Assembly: GCA_030591565.1 (NCBI GenBank)
Contig: JAUVAU010000006.1
Location: forward strand, 1 to 64,000
Length of the DNA stretch: 64,000 nucleotides
From: Deltaproteobacteria bacterium
GTDB taxonomy: Bacteria; Desulfobacterota; Deferrisomatia; Deferrisomatales; BM512
Reading direction: 5' to 3'
The notes beneath the pieces are model-generated. The model did not search any database. It saw nothing but the letters and a program-made list of their open reading frames with translations, and was not told where the DNA came from. Shown here piece by piece: positions 25,839 through 34,150 of this stretch. The stretch's first letter is position 1; every line of letters begins with the position of its first letter. Made by a program: the position numbers and the translations under genes.

Positions 25839-26887
25839 TGGCCGGTCGCATCGACAGGGGCGAAGCGCTCCGACTGCTGCGCGGTGAGGAGTTCCTGGCG
25901 CTTGGCCGACACGCCGACGCTGTTCGCATCGGGAAGCACCCCGACAACGTCGTGACCTTCGTGGTTGACCGCAACATCAACTACTCCAACATCTGCACCT
26001 GCCAGTGCCGTTTCTGCGCCTTCTACCGCGCCCCCGGTGACCCGGAAGGGTACGTATTAAAGTTTGAAGAGATGTTCGCGAAGATAAGGGAACTGGAAGA
26101 GCATGGGGGCACCCAGGTACTGATGCAGGGGGGGCTTCACCCCGAGCTGGATATCGAGTGGTTTGAAGACCTATTCACCCAGATAAGGTCGCGCTTTCCC
26201 CGCATAAGGCTGCACAGCCTCTCGCCTGCTGAGGTGGACCAGATCGCCAAAGTATCCGGTCTCACTATGGAAGAGACGCTTGGGCGCCTGAAGGCTGCGG
26301 GGTTGGGTTCGATCCCCGGCGGCGGCGCCGAGGTGCTGGTGGACCGCGTGCGCGAAGAGATAAGCCCCAACAAGATCGGCTGGCGTAAATGGGCCGAGGT
26401 GATGGAGTGCGCGCAAAAGCTGGGCATGGGCACCACCGCCACGATGATGTTCGGGGCGGGGGAGAGTGACGAGGAGATAGTGGAGCACCTCTTCAGGGTG
26501 CGCGAACTCCAGGACCGCACCGGCGGGTTCACCGCGTTCATCCCCTGGACCTTCCAGCCCACCCACACCGAGCTTGGCAAACAGCTGGGGAGTCGAGGCA
26601 CAGGCGCGGTGAGCTACCTGCGAGTCCTGGCGCTAAGCCGCATTGTCTTGGACAACATCGACAACGTCCAGGCCTCCTGGGTGACACAGGGCGACAAGGT
26701 GGCGCAGGTCGCGTTGCGCTTCGGGGCCAACGATATGGGCTCCACCATGCTGGAGGAAAACGTGGTCGCGGCCGCCGGGGTGAGTTTCAGGATCGACAAG
26801 GAGCGGGTAGTGTCCCTCATAAAAGACGCTGGCTTCAACCCGGCGCAACGAGCCACCGACTACGCAATCATAAAAAGTTTTGACTGA
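25838..26887 (+). CDS. mqnC: Cyclic dehypoxanthinyl futalosine synthase (radical SAM)
   Basis: 349 residues. The cluster motif C-T-C-Q-C-R-F-C-A-F-Y is near residue 50, after R-N-I-N-Y-S-N-I; M-Q-G-G-L-H-P and L-G-S-I-P-G-G-G-A-E follow. MqnC closes the spiro ring from dehypoxanthinyl futalosine, the step between MqnB and MqnD. It is paralogous to mqnE just upstream. An intergenic gap of 87 nt precedes the PilZ gene. Confidence 0.95.
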   Translation: MAGRIDRGEALRLLRGEEFLALGRHADAVRIGKHPDNVVTFVVDRNINYSNICTCQCRFCAFYRAPGDPEGYVLKFEEMFAKIRELEEHGGTQVLMQGGLHPELDIEWFEDLFTQIRSRFPRIRLHSLSPAEVDQIAKVSGLTMEETLGRLKAAGLGSIPGGGAEVLVDRVREEISPNKIGWRKWAEVMECAQKLGMGTTATMMFGAGESDEEIVEHLFRVRELQDRTGGFTAFIPWTFQPTHTELGKQLGSRGTGAVSYLRVLALSRIVLDNIDNVQASWVTQGDKVAQVALRFGANDMGSTMLEENVVAAAGVSFRIDKERVVSLIKDAGFNPAQRATDYAIIKSFD

Positions 26888-26974
26888 AAAAATTTCGTAA
26901 ATGTGGCATCTGGACAATCCTGGGATATCATTTAGTGCAGCGTTAACGGTTACGGAGAAAACAGGGTTGGACAT

Positions 26975-27328
26975 ATGGGCGAGAGAAGAAAAGCGACAAG
27001 ATATCCCTGCGACGTCAATTTCGAGATTGACCTGCCCGATGGCGGTATCAAGGGGCAGTCTCAAAACATCTCGGCTCGTGGCATCAGTTGCGTGGTCGAT
27101 CACTATGTCCCGCTCTATGCCAGGATGACCGTGGAGATGAACCTGCCAGGTGAAGATGGTAACCACTACCGCTTTGAGTGCGAAGGAGTGGTGGTAAGGA
27201 TCGACCCCGAAGAAGAGCAGCCGGACGCAAGCTCCTACACGGTCTCGATCTACTTCCCCGACATCAGCAGCGAGAAATCCCTGGAGCTTGACCTCTACCT
27301 GATGGCCTCGCAGCAGATTAATTCTTGA
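26975..27328 (+). CDS. PilZ-domain protein (putative c-di-GMP receptor)
   Basis: 117 residues, a single PilZ domain. The R-R-K-A-T-R-Y-P N-terminus and the Q-N-I-S-A-R-G-I-S-C segment match the RxxxR and (D/N)xSxxG c-di-GMP-binding motifs. Such stand-alone proteins transmit c-di-GMP levels to motility, polysaccharide or secretion machinery; no target is adjacent. Its last 11 nt overlap the convergent hydrolase gene. Confidence 0.88.
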   Translation: MGERRKATRYPCDVNFEIDLPDGGIKGQSQNISARGISCVVDHYVPLYARMTVEMNLPGEDGNHYRFECEGVVVRIDPEEEQPDASSYTVSIYFPDISSEKSLELDLYLMASQQINS

Positions 27329-28169
27329 AGCGCTCCAGAAATTCCCGCCAGCCCTTGATGTAGATATCGTGGTCCGTGATGAAGCCGTCCTCATGGTCGG
27401 AGTTGGGTAGTTCGATAAAAGTTTTGGCGACGGTACTGCGCTCAAATATCTTCCGCCCCATCTCAAAAGGGGCGATCCTGTCGAGCCTCCCGTGCATAAC
27501 CATCAGGGGAGAGGTGATCTCAGCCGCTTTCTCCAGGCTGTCATAGGCCTCAATCTTGTTAAAGCGCGCTGGCGGTTTAAATAGGGGATAGTGGTGTCCG
27601 CCCATCTCCCGCACCGAGGTGAAAGGGGCCTCCAGCACCAGCCCATCGGGGGCCAGGTCAAGCGCCGTTTGCAGCGCCACCGCAGCTCCCAGGCTCCGGC
27701 CAAAGTAGATCAAACCGTTTTCGGCCCACCCCTTGTCCTTGACCAGCCGTGCGGCGGCCATTCCGTCGGCATAGAGCCCCGCCTCAAACGGCTCGCCTTC
27801 GCTCCGGCCAAACCCTCTGTAGTCGAAGAGGAAGATAGCGACACCGAGTTTTTTGCGAAGCTCGGCGGCGAGGTATATGCGGTGCGAGATGTTGCCCGCG
27901 TTGCCGTGGAAAAGGATTATGGCGGGGGCGTCCATTTCACCCTCTATCCACCAGCCATGCAGGGGGGTGGCGTCCCCGGCCTGGAAGTCGATTGACTGGT
28001 AGGCCAGTCCGGCAGCCGAGGGGTCCGCCACCAGGGTTTTGTCGGGGTAGTAGACGAGCCCCTTGATGAGCGCGGCGACACCCTTGTCGAAAAGTTTGAA
28101 ATGAATCGCCGCCACAAGGACGGCCACCAGGGCGACTATTATGATGATAAGGCTTTTGGCTGTGACCAT
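27318..28169 (-). CDS. Membrane-anchored alpha/beta hydrolase (ABHD-like)
   Basis: 283 residues with an N-terminal hydrophobic segment (residues 7-23) that would anchor the protein. The catalytic triad can be placed: nucleophile Ser in F-G-R-S-L-G-A-A, Asp in M-H-G-R-L-D-R-I-A-P, His in N-S-D-H-E-D-G-F. The oxyanion motif is L-F-H-G-N-A-G-N. The family includes serine hydrolases acting on acyl esters or thioesters; the substrate is unknown. Convergent with the PilZ gene and divergent from the helicase. Confidence 0.88.
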   Translation of the reverse strand: MVTAKSLIIIIVALVAVLVAAIHFKLFDKGVAALIKGLVYYPDKTLVADPSAAGLAYQSIDFQAGDATPLHGWWIEGEMDAPAIILFHGNAGNISHRIYLAAELRKKLGVAIFLFDYRGFGRSEGEPFEAGLYADGMAAARLVKDKGWAENGLIYFGRSLGAAVALQTALDLAPDGLVLEAPFTSVREMGGHHYPLFKPPARFNKIEAYDSLEKAAEITSPLMVMHGRLDRIAPFEMGRKIFERSTVAKTFIELPNSDHEDGFITDHDIYIKGWREFLERFKN

Positions 28170-28278
28170 GATAAAGCTCCAAACTTAAAACTTTACACTT
28201 TGATTCATTGCCCGAATAAGACCCATATTCTATGATGAGCGTTTGTTTTGCAAACAACCGGTTTTTTGGAGTTTGAAG

Positions 28279-31200
28279 TTGTCAATATTTGAGAATCCCC
28301 GTCAGTTGCTAAAAAAGCTGGAAGCCCAGGCGGCGGTACGCGAGCGAGCCAGAAAAAGCGGCTGCAGCATAGAGAATATGCACGTCCACATGGGTCCCCA
28401 CGCCCTGCGCCTGGATGGCGAAGCGATCGATTCAGACGCCCTGGCGACCTTCAAGGTCTCAATCGACGCCGACGGCGACGAGGCGGGCCACCATTGCAGC
28501 TGCAACTTTGACGGCGTCTGCTCCCACGCTCTACAGCTGGCCCGCCACTGGGCCAGACACAGGTATACCCACCAGAGCTCAGGGCAGAGCCGTTGGCGAA
28601 AACTGATAGAGCGCCTCGCCCCCTTCAAGAAACCCCCGCTGCCGCCCCCGGGCCACGAGGCTTTTGTCCACTGGCTTCAGCCATGCCGTCTTGAATCGGG
28701 CGGGTGGGGGCTGGAAATCCGCTGGAAGCTGCATAAGCCCGGACCCAAGTCCATCGGCAGGGGCAAGGTGGTCAAACCGGCGGAGGCAGCGTCCCCAGGC
28801 TTTGCGGCTGTCACCCCTCTCGACCGCCGGGTAATAGAGGCGGCCATCGGTACGACCATCGTAAAAGCAGCCAAGCGCGGTGAGCTGAAAGCCACCATCA
28901 TCAGGCCCGAGCCCACGGACCTTGATGCGGTTTTTCGCGCTCTCGCCCAGGCCCCCTATGTCTATTGGGAGAACGGGAGGCGAGTCTCCTTCGATCCGTT
29001 GGCCGCCATCCCCAAGATCATGGTCAGGGAGACGGGTGAGCGGGTGAACCTTTCGGTTGAATGGACCCTGGCCGACAACAGGGCGTGGGTGCCCGCCGAG
29101 CCGAGAATCTTCGCAGGTCCCGGTCCGTGGATCGAAGATGGCTGGGTGCTTCGTCCAATCTACGGCGTCGCCGACGGCCAGGCGCTTGAGGAGCTGATGG
29201 ATGAGGGCGCCTGGGTAAGCGCAGCCGAGGTCGGGTCCTTCCTCGGCACCGCCATGCCTGCGCTCCATAGCTGGGGGGCGCGAACCAGCGTGGAGGTCAG
29301 CCCAGGCCGCAACTTCATCGCCGACCTGGAGTGCATGCCGCGCCTATATCTGGAGGAAGACGCCAGGAAGCTCAGTGTTGTCCTGCGTTTCGGCTATGGC
29401 GAGATCGAGGTCGGGGACGACAACCCGCAGCCGGTGCTGATGATAGACGTGGGAGCCGAGCCGGTGTGCATCCAGCGCGACCTTGAGGCTGAGTTCGAGG
29501 CGGTGGGAGAGCTGCGCGAGGTGGGGCTGGTTCAGGTGGAGCCGGGGAGATTCGAGGCCTCAGGTGACGATGCGCTGGAGTTCCTGCTCACCCATCTGCC
29601 TGTGCTGGCGGAGCGGTGGCAGATTTTCGGGCGCAATTCCATCGTTCGCCACAGGGTAAGTCGCAACCAGTTGACCATGAACGTCGCGGTCAAGTCGGGT
29701 GTGGATTGGCTTGAAGTGAATGCCGAGGCCAAGAGCGATGGCGACCCGGTTGAGATCGAGCGCATACTGAAGGCGTTGAAAAAGGGGTCGAGGTTCGTTC
29801 GTTTGAGTGACGGCGCCCACGGAATCATCCCCGACAAATGGCGCGCAGGGATGGTCGGATTATTGGAACAGCTCGGTGTCGGCTCCGAGCCTGAAAAAAG
29901 CAGCCTCTTCATGGCCCCCGTCGCAGATGAGTTGGCCCGGTTTGCCGACGAGGTCATCACCGACGACGGCGAAGATTGGCGCGATTATCTGATCAAGCTG
30001 CTCGATGGTTCCGCCGCAACCGAGCGGGAGCTACCCCAGGGGATCGACTGCGAACTGCGCCCCTACCAGGAGCGCGGCTACCAGTGGCTTGGCTTCCTCG
30101 ACGTTGCGGGGGTGGGCGGCATCCTTGCCGATGACATGGGGTTGGGCAAGACGATACAGGCGCTGACCCTGCTAAGCTGGGAGAAGCACAACACCTCCAA
30201 CGGCCCCAGCCTGGTCATCGCGCCAACCTCGGTCGTGCCCAACTGGGACAATGAGACCAAACGCCATGCTCCGGGGCTGACACCGTTGCGCTACCATGGC
30301 GCAGATCGTGGAAAGATTCTGGACAGCCTCGAAGGGGCGGACGTCGTCATAACCAGCTACGCCATAACCCGACGCGACATCGAGCAGCTTGAAAAGATCG
30401 ACTGGAACTATGTGATCCTGGATGAAGCGCAGGCGATAAAGAATGCCGCCACGGCCACAGCGCGCGCGGTAAAGAGGCTAAAAGCGCGGCGCAGGCTTGC
30501 GCTCACCGGCACCCCGCTGGAAAACCATCTGGGAGAGCTGTGGAGTCATTTCAACTTCCTGAACCCGGGGCTTTTGGGGTCGCAAAAACAGTTTGCGGAA
30601 AAATTCGAGCGTCCTATCCATAAGGGGGACGAGCACGCGGTCGAGCTGCTAAAGGGGCGCATCGCACCCTTCATCCTGCGACGCATGAAGAGCGAAGTGG
30701 CCCCGGAGCTGCCGCCCAAGATCGAGAATATCCTCGGGAGCGAGTTCAACCCGGCCCAGGAGCAGCTCTACAACTCCCTGCTCGACGCCGGCAGGGAGAA
30801 GGTACGCCGCGCCATCGAGGAGAAGGGGGTCGGCGGCGCTCGCACCTCGATCCTGGAGGTGCTGCTGCGCCTGCGCCAAACCTGCTGCCACCCGCAGGTC
30901 TTGCCCGGTGGCCTTGGCGACGGGATCGGGTCGGCCAAGTTCGATCAGTTCTGTGACTTCGTCACCGAGGTGGTCGAGGAGGGCAACCGCGTGCTGGTCT
31001 ACAGCCAGTTCGTTAAAGTGCTGAAGATAATGAAGAATTGGTTTGAGGAGGCGGGGATCAACCACCTCTACATGGATGGTTCGACACGAAACCGCGAGAA
31101 GCTGGTGAACCGGTTCCAGACCGACGCTTCGGTAAGCTCATTTCTGGTGAGCCTCAAGGCCGGCGGCACCGGGCTGAACCTGACGGCGGCGGATTATGTT

Positions 31201-31443
31201 ATCATATACGACCCCTGGTGGAACCCCTCGGTGGAGGCGCAGGCGACCGATCGCGCCCACCGCATCGGCAGAGTCAACACGGTGTTCGCCTACAGGATGG
31301 TCGCCAGGAACTCGGTGGAGGAGAAGATTCAGCTCCTCAAAGAAAAAAAGATGGAGCTGACAGACAAGTTCATCACCTCGCAGGCGGGAGGAGGGGGTAT
31401 CCCGTTGGCGGAGGATCAAATCATGAGTCTATTCGACAGATAA
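28279..31443 (+). CDS. SNF2/SWI2-family helicase with N-terminal SWIM zinc finger
   Basis: About 1054 residues. A SWIM finger (H-H-C-S-C-N-F-D-G-V-C-S-H) is near residue 75. The C-terminal half holds the helicase motifs: I as D-D-M-G-L-G-K-T-I-Q, II as D-E-A-Q-A-I-K-N, III as L-T-G-T-P-L-E-N-H, V as S-L-K-A-G-G-T-G-L-N-L-T, VI as Q-A-T-D-R-A-H-R-I-G. It is probably a DNA translocase that remodels nucleoprotein complexes. The start is a TTG: 28279 has TTGGAG 6 nt upstream; TTG 28243 is an alternative with no visible ribosome-binding site. Confidence 0.93.
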   Translation: MSIFENPRQLLKKLEAQAAVRERARKSGCSIENMHVHMGPHALRLDGEAIDSDALATFKVSIDADGDEAGHHCSCNFDGVCSHALQLARHWARHRYTHQSSGQSRWRKLIERLAPFKKPPLPPPGHEAFVHWLQPCRLESGGWGLEIRWKLHKPGPKSIGRGKVVKPAEAASPGFAAVTPLDRRVIEAAIGTTIVKAAKRGELKATIIRPEPTDLDAVFRALAQAPYVYWENGRRVSFDPLAAIPKIMVRETGERVNLSVEWTLADNRAWVPAEPRIFAGPGPWIEDGWVLRPIYGVADGQALEELMDEGAWVSAAEVGSFLGTAMPALHSWGARTSVEVSPGRNFIADLECMPRLYLEEDARKLSVVLRFGYGEIEVGDDNPQPVLMIDVGAEPVCIQRDLEAEFEAVGELREVGLVQVEPGRFEASGDDALEFLLTHLPVLAERWQIFGRNSIVRHRVSRNQLTMNVAVKSGVDWLEVNAEAKSDGDPVEIERILKALKKGSRFVRLSDGAHGIIPDKWRAGMVGLLEQLGVGSEPEKSSLFMAPVADELARFADEVITDDGEDWRDYLIKLLDGSAATERELPQGIDCELRPYQERGYQWLGFLDVAGVGGILADDMGLGKTIQALTLLSWEKHNTSNGPSLVIAPTSVVPNWDNETKRHAPGLTPLRYHGADRGKILDSLEGADVVITSYAITRRDIEQLEKIDWNYVILDEAQAIKNAATATARAVKRLKARRRLALTGTPLENHLGELWSHFNFLNPGLLGSQKQFAEKFERPIHKGDEHAVELLKGRIAPFILRRMKSEVAPELPPKIENILGSEFNPAQEQLYNSLLDAGREKVRRAIEEKGVGGARTSILEVLLRLRQTCCHPQVLPGGLGDGIGSAKFDQFCDFVTEVVEEGNRVLVYSQFVKVLKIMKNWFEEAGINHLYMDGSTRNREKLVNRFQTDASVSSFLVSLKAGGTGLNLTAADYVIIYDPWWNPSVEAQATDRAHRIGRVNTVFAYRMVARNSVEEKIQLLKEKKMELTDKFITSQAGGGGIPLAEDQIMSLFDR

Positions 31444-31472
31444 TGGCCTGGGCGATAACAGGGAGGCTATGA

Positions 31473-31661
31473 ATGGGTTGCGATAATCAAAAATGTGGCG
31501 ACAACTGCCCCTGTACCTACGCGGGCTGCGAGCGCCACGGCAATTGCTGCCAGTGCGTCGCCTACCACCGCGACAGGAATGAGATGGTCGCCTGCTACTT
31601 CACCCCTGAAGTGGAAAAAACCTGGGACCGTTCGATGGCCCGCTTCCTCTCACAGTATTAA
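31473..31661 (+). CDS. DUF6485-type small cysteine-rich protein
   Basis: 62 residues with eight cysteines: C-D-N-Q-K-C-G-D-N-C-P-C-T-Y, G-C-E-R-H-G-N-C-C-Q-C-V-A-Y-H and A-C-Y-F. This matches a small family (DUF6485) common in anaerobes that ends with an acidic-aromatic stretch (T-P-E-V-E-K-T-W-D-R-S). It probably binds zinc or an iron-sulfur cluster; function unknown. It follows the helicase by 29 nt. Just after it, the 16-nt unit AAGTGACGGGCAGTNN is repeated in tandem at 31660-31691. Confidence 0.8.
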   Translation: MGCDNQKCGDNCPCTYAGCERHGNCCQCVAYHRDRNEMVACYFTPEVEKTWDRSMARFLSQY

Positions 31662-31697
31662 GTGACGGGCAGTATAAGTGACGGGCAGTTCAAGTAA

Positions 31698-31805
31698 TCA
31701 CCTGTTGAGGTTCCAGTCGTAGTCCAGGTATTCAATCTCCAGCCGTGCGCCGCCGGCATGTAGCGCCTCGCGCAAGCGCGAATCGGCCAAAATTGCCCTT
31801 GGCAA
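31698..31805 (-). pseudogene. Possible gene remnant or short ORF between DUF6485 and ferritin genes
   Basis: The minus strand reads L-P-R-A-I-L-A-D-S-R-L-R-E-A-L-H-A-G and then E-I-E-Y-L-D-Y-D-W-N-L-N-R before a stop. The amino-acid composition and codon use look like real protein sequence, not noise, but there is no ATG or GTG: the frame is open upstream to about 31847 and the best start is a TTG at 31805 with a poor ribosome-binding site. I read it as the C-terminal end of a decayed gene, or less likely a 35-residue peptide. Confidence 0.35.
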
Positions 31806-31838
31806 CTTCCGGCACTTTTTAAAACTACGCTGGTTATG

Positions 31839-31844
31839 TATACT
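31839..31844 (+). promoter_or_regulatory. Possible -10 box of the ferritin gene
   Basis: TATACT preceded by TATG, 46 nt before the ferritin ATG. No good -35 box; the match may rely on the upstream TG. Confidence 0.35.
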
Positions 31845-31890
31845 CCTTGCGAAGATGGTAATGATTAACTCTAATTCAGGGAGATTTGGG

Positions 31891-32394
31891 ATGATTAGCG
31901 AAAAACTCGGAGCGGCGATAAACGATCAGGTAAACAAGGAATGGTGGTCGGCGGGCATCTATAAGGCTATTGAGGCCTACTACTCCTCCAATGACCTGCC
32001 CGGCCTGGCCAACTATTTCAATATTCAGGCCCTTGAAGAGCTGTCCCACGGTGAGAAGCTCTTTGAATACATGCTTGAAGTGGGCGCGAAGGTTGAGCTG
32101 AAACCCTTCCCGGAGATCAAGGGTGATTACTCCTCCGCATTGGACGCGGCCCAGTACGCGCTGGACCATGAGAAGCTGGTCACCTCGCTCATAAACGACC
32201 TGATGACGCTGGCGAAGGAAGAGAACGACCACGCGGCGCAGATAATGCTCCAGTGGTTCGTCACCGAGCAGGTTGAAGAGGTCGCCAGCGCGCAGCAGCT
32301 CGCAAGCGATCTCAAGGTTGTAGAGGGTGACGGACGCGGGCTGCTCATGGTCGACAGGGAGATGGGGCAGAGGAGTTTCGCTGCACCAGAATAA
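31891..32394 (+). CDS. Ferritin-like iron-storage protein
   Basis: 167 residues of the bacterial ferritin fold. Ferroxidase ligands are placed at N-K-E-W-W-S-A, A-L-E-E-L-S-H-G-E-K and E-E-N-D-H-A-A-Q, with Q-W-F-V-T-E-Q-V-E-E-V as helix D. It stores iron as a 24-mer and limits Fenton chemistry. ATG 31891 has AGGGAG 9 nt upstream and is preferred over 31855. A strong hairpin terminator follows at 32424. Confidence 0.93.
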   Translation: MISEKLGAAINDQVNKEWWSAGIYKAIEAYYSSNDLPGLANYFNIQALEELSHGEKLFEYMLEVGAKVELKPFPEIKGDYSSALDAAQYALDHEKLVTSLINDLMTLAKEENDHAAQIMLQWFVTEQVEEVASAQQLASDLKVVEGDGRGLLMVDREMGQRSFAAPE

Positions 32395-32423
32395 AAGAAA
32401 TTATCTAAGGGTAAAAACAGGGA

Positions 32424-32449
32424 AGGGAGGCTTTTAAAAGAGCCTCCCT
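32424..32449. terminator. Terminator hairpin, first of two near-identical copies
   Basis: AGGGAGGCTTTTAAAAGAGCCTCCCT, a hairpin with an 8-bp GC-rich stem. An almost identical copy (one extra A) lies at 32680. Family A copy 5 sits exactly between the two. This copy has no T-tract of its own. Confidence 0.8.
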
Positions 32450-32450
32450 C

Positions 32451-32679
32451 AGGCTGCTGACAAAGTCAAGAAGGGGCAATTCTCAAAGGAATTGCCCCTT
32501 CTCTCGTTTAATCCGGCAAACCCCGGCTCAGCCTGACAGATCGCTGTAAACTTTGAATTTTATTCGAGAACAAGGAAGCCTCAAAAAATGACCGCAGGCA
32601 TACTGACAGGTATTTCGAGGATCATTTTTTCAGGCTGACACCGTCAATCGGATAAAAGGCGGAGTTTATCAGCGATCTG
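32451..32679 (-). repeat. Structured intergenic repeat, family A copy 5, bounded by duplicated terminators
   Basis: Outer stem arms CAGATCGCTGTAAAC (32537-32551) and GTTTATCAGCGATCTG (32664-32679); inner arms at 32578-32591 and 32622-32635 pair at 13 of 14 positions with a sequence (GCCT-AAAAAATGA) different from other copies. A tail hairpin (AAGGGGCAATTC / GAATTGCCCCTT) occupies 32470-32502. The ends are AGGCTGCTGACAAAG and CAGCGATCTGA. Confidence 0.9.
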
Positions 32680-32711
32680 AGGGAGGCTTTTAAAAAGAGC
32701 CTCCCTTTTTT
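32680..32711. terminator. Terminator hairpin, second copy
   Basis: AGGGAGGCTTTTAAAAAGAGCCTCCC followed by TTTTTT, reaching the stop codon of the convergent GDT1-type gene. Together with the copy at 32424 it flanks the repeat like a 26-27 bp duplication. Confidence 0.88.
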
Positions 32712-33303
32712 ATGTGATGGCCCAGGCAGAATATAGCGCCATCAGGCCGAAGAGGATGAAGAGCGAGCCCGCGACCAGCCCGACGGTGCGAGCGGGCAAC
32801 CTGCCCAGAACCTTTTTCCCCAAGAGTGCGCCTATTGCGGAGACGGTCCAGAGCGCAAGTGTTGAGCCGACAAATACCATAAGCGCCGCCTCATAGCGGG
32901 CCGCCATCGCTGCGGTGGCGAGCTGGGTCTTGTCGCCCAGTTCGGCCAGGAAGATCATCGCGAAGGAGGTGAAAAAGATGGAGTTGGTTAAGCCCTTGCG
33001 CTCCTCATCGCTCTCCTCAGTGCCGCCCCTCAGGGCGAGTATGCCGAAGACTATGAAGAGCAGCCCCGCGCCGGTTTGGGTCCAGAAGGGATCGAAAAAG
33101 TTGTTGGCGAGGGTTCCTGCTGCGACCGCCATGATGTTCAGCACAACGAACGCCGCTGCCGCCCCGGCCAATACTGCGCGCCAGCTGTGACGCGCGCTGA
33201 GCGCCATGACCGCGAGCTGGGTTTTGTCGCCAAGCTCGGCTACGAAGATCAATCCGAAGGTGGCGCCAAAGGCGCCAAGGCCAGTTGTCAGACCAGGTTC
33301 CAT
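32710..33303 (-). CDS. GDT1/TMEM165 (UPF0016) family membrane exporter
   Basis: 197 residues with six predicted membrane segments and the two family motifs: F-V-A-E-L-G-D-K-T-Q-L in the first half and F-L-A-E-L-G-D-K-T-Q-L-A in the second. Bacterial members (MneA, MntX-like) export manganese or other divalent cations. ATG 33303 has AGGGGA about 8 nt upstream; a TTG at 33309 is also in frame. It lies 91 nt after an HMA-domain gene on the same strand, so the pair may handle metal stress together. Confidence 0.9.
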   Translation of the reverse strand: MEPGLTTGLGAFGATFGLIFVAELGDKTQLAVMALSARHSWRAVLAGAAAAFVVLNIMAVAAGTLANNFFDPFWTQTGAGLLFIVFGILALRGGTEESDEERKGLTNSIFFTSFAMIFLAELGDKTQLATAAMAARYEAALMVFVGSTLALWTVSAIGALLGKKVLGRLPARTVGLVAGSLFILFGLMALYSAWAIT

Positions 33304-33393
33304 TCCCAAGTCCCCTATCGCAATGCCGAGCCTCTACGGTTCGACTTTTCTACCTTGACGAGAGGGGAAGTTTAACACTTTTTGGGATGAATT

Positions 33394-33828
33394 TTAACTT
33401 TCGGAGCAGCAGTTTCCGCCGCAACCGCTGCTTTTTGCGCTTTTCCCGCTGTTGGCGGGCATATCATCCATACGGCCCACATGCTCGGCGGAGAAGCCGG
33501 CTTTGCCTACTATGTCGGCCAGCTTTGCGGGCTGGGAGGTCGCCGGGTCATACTCCACGGCAACCAGCCCGCGCGGGATGTTGACCGCGACATCGGTGAC
33601 GCCGGGGGTGGCGTTGAGCGCTTTTGTTATGGTGGCCTCGCACGACCCGCAGGTCATCCCCTTCACTTTCAATATGGCGATATTGGAAGGGGTGGTACCC
33701 TGCACCTGCGCCTGCACGGCCGGTGTTGCCTGGGGCGCAATAGCCGGTTCGCTATCCTTGACCACAGTTGTCACTGCTATCGTCAGCACGGCCATGACGG
33801 CCAGCGCGGTCCAGCGCATATCCCACAT
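33394..33828 (-). CDS. Exported heavy-metal-associated (HMA/MerP-like) protein
   Basis: 144 residues. A hydrophobic N-terminal segment (residues 6-21) is a signal or anchor, then a linker rich in P, A and Q, then one HMA domain with the metal site G-M-T-C-G-S-C-E near residue 60. The C-terminus ends G-C-G-G-N-C-C-S-E-S, an extra three-Cys patch not usual for MerP. It could bind Cu(I), Hg(II) or Zn(II) at the outer face of the inner membrane. It is probably cotranscribed with the GDT1-type exporter downstream. Confidence 0.82.
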   Translation of the reverse strand: MWDMRWTALAVMAVLTIAVTTVVKDSEPAIAPQATPAVQAQVQGTTPSNIAILKVKGMTCGSCEATITKALNATPGVTDVAVNIPRGLVAVEYDPATSQPAKLADIVGKAGFSAEHVGRMDDMPANSGKSAKSSGCGGNCCSES

Positions 33829-33874
33829 AAGCTACTCCATTCTTAAAGGGGAAGAATTTCCACTACCCAGTAGT

Positions 33875-34103
33875 TTGTTGAAAAACCCCGGATATCCTCC
33901 GATTGACGTTGTCAGGGGCGAAAAATGATCCTCGAAATACCTATCAGTATGCCTGCGGTCATTTTTAGCCCCTTCCTAGTTCTCGAAGGATCTTCGGGGT
34001 TTCCAGTTTATCGTGGCTTAGTTAGAGGTTTGCCCGACATCGGCTAAAATCTCCGATTTAGCGTTACGCTCCCGCTTCGGGAGAGTTTTTCGGAGAGCCG
34101 CCT
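33875..34103 (+). repeat. Structured intergenic repeat, family B copy 3
   Basis: The clearest B copy. Outer stem AACCCCGGATATCCT (33884) pairs with AGGATCTTCGGGGTT (33987); inner stem AGGGGCGAAAAATGA (33914) pairs with TCATTTTTAGCCCCT (33959) at 14 of 15 positions. The second module ends CCCGCTTCGGGAGAGTTTTTCGG. It fills the 322-base gap between two minus-strand genes (HMA and cupin), so here the element lies upstream of one gene and downstream of the other. Confidence 0.92.
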
Positions 34104-34150
34104 ATAAAGATACCAGAAGCATCCTTGCGGAGGCTGGAGTCACCTCACGT

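Noticed and set aside
31844-31880. Fur box upstream of the ferritin gene
   Set aside because: GGTAATGATTAACTCTAATTC is AT-rich and loosely similar, but too few positions match the 19-bp Fur consensus.
33304-33393. Possible yybP-ykoY manganese riboswitch upstream of the GDT1-type exporter
   Set aside because: The family often has one, but the minus-strand leader lacks the conserved GGGGAGUA and partner loop sequences.
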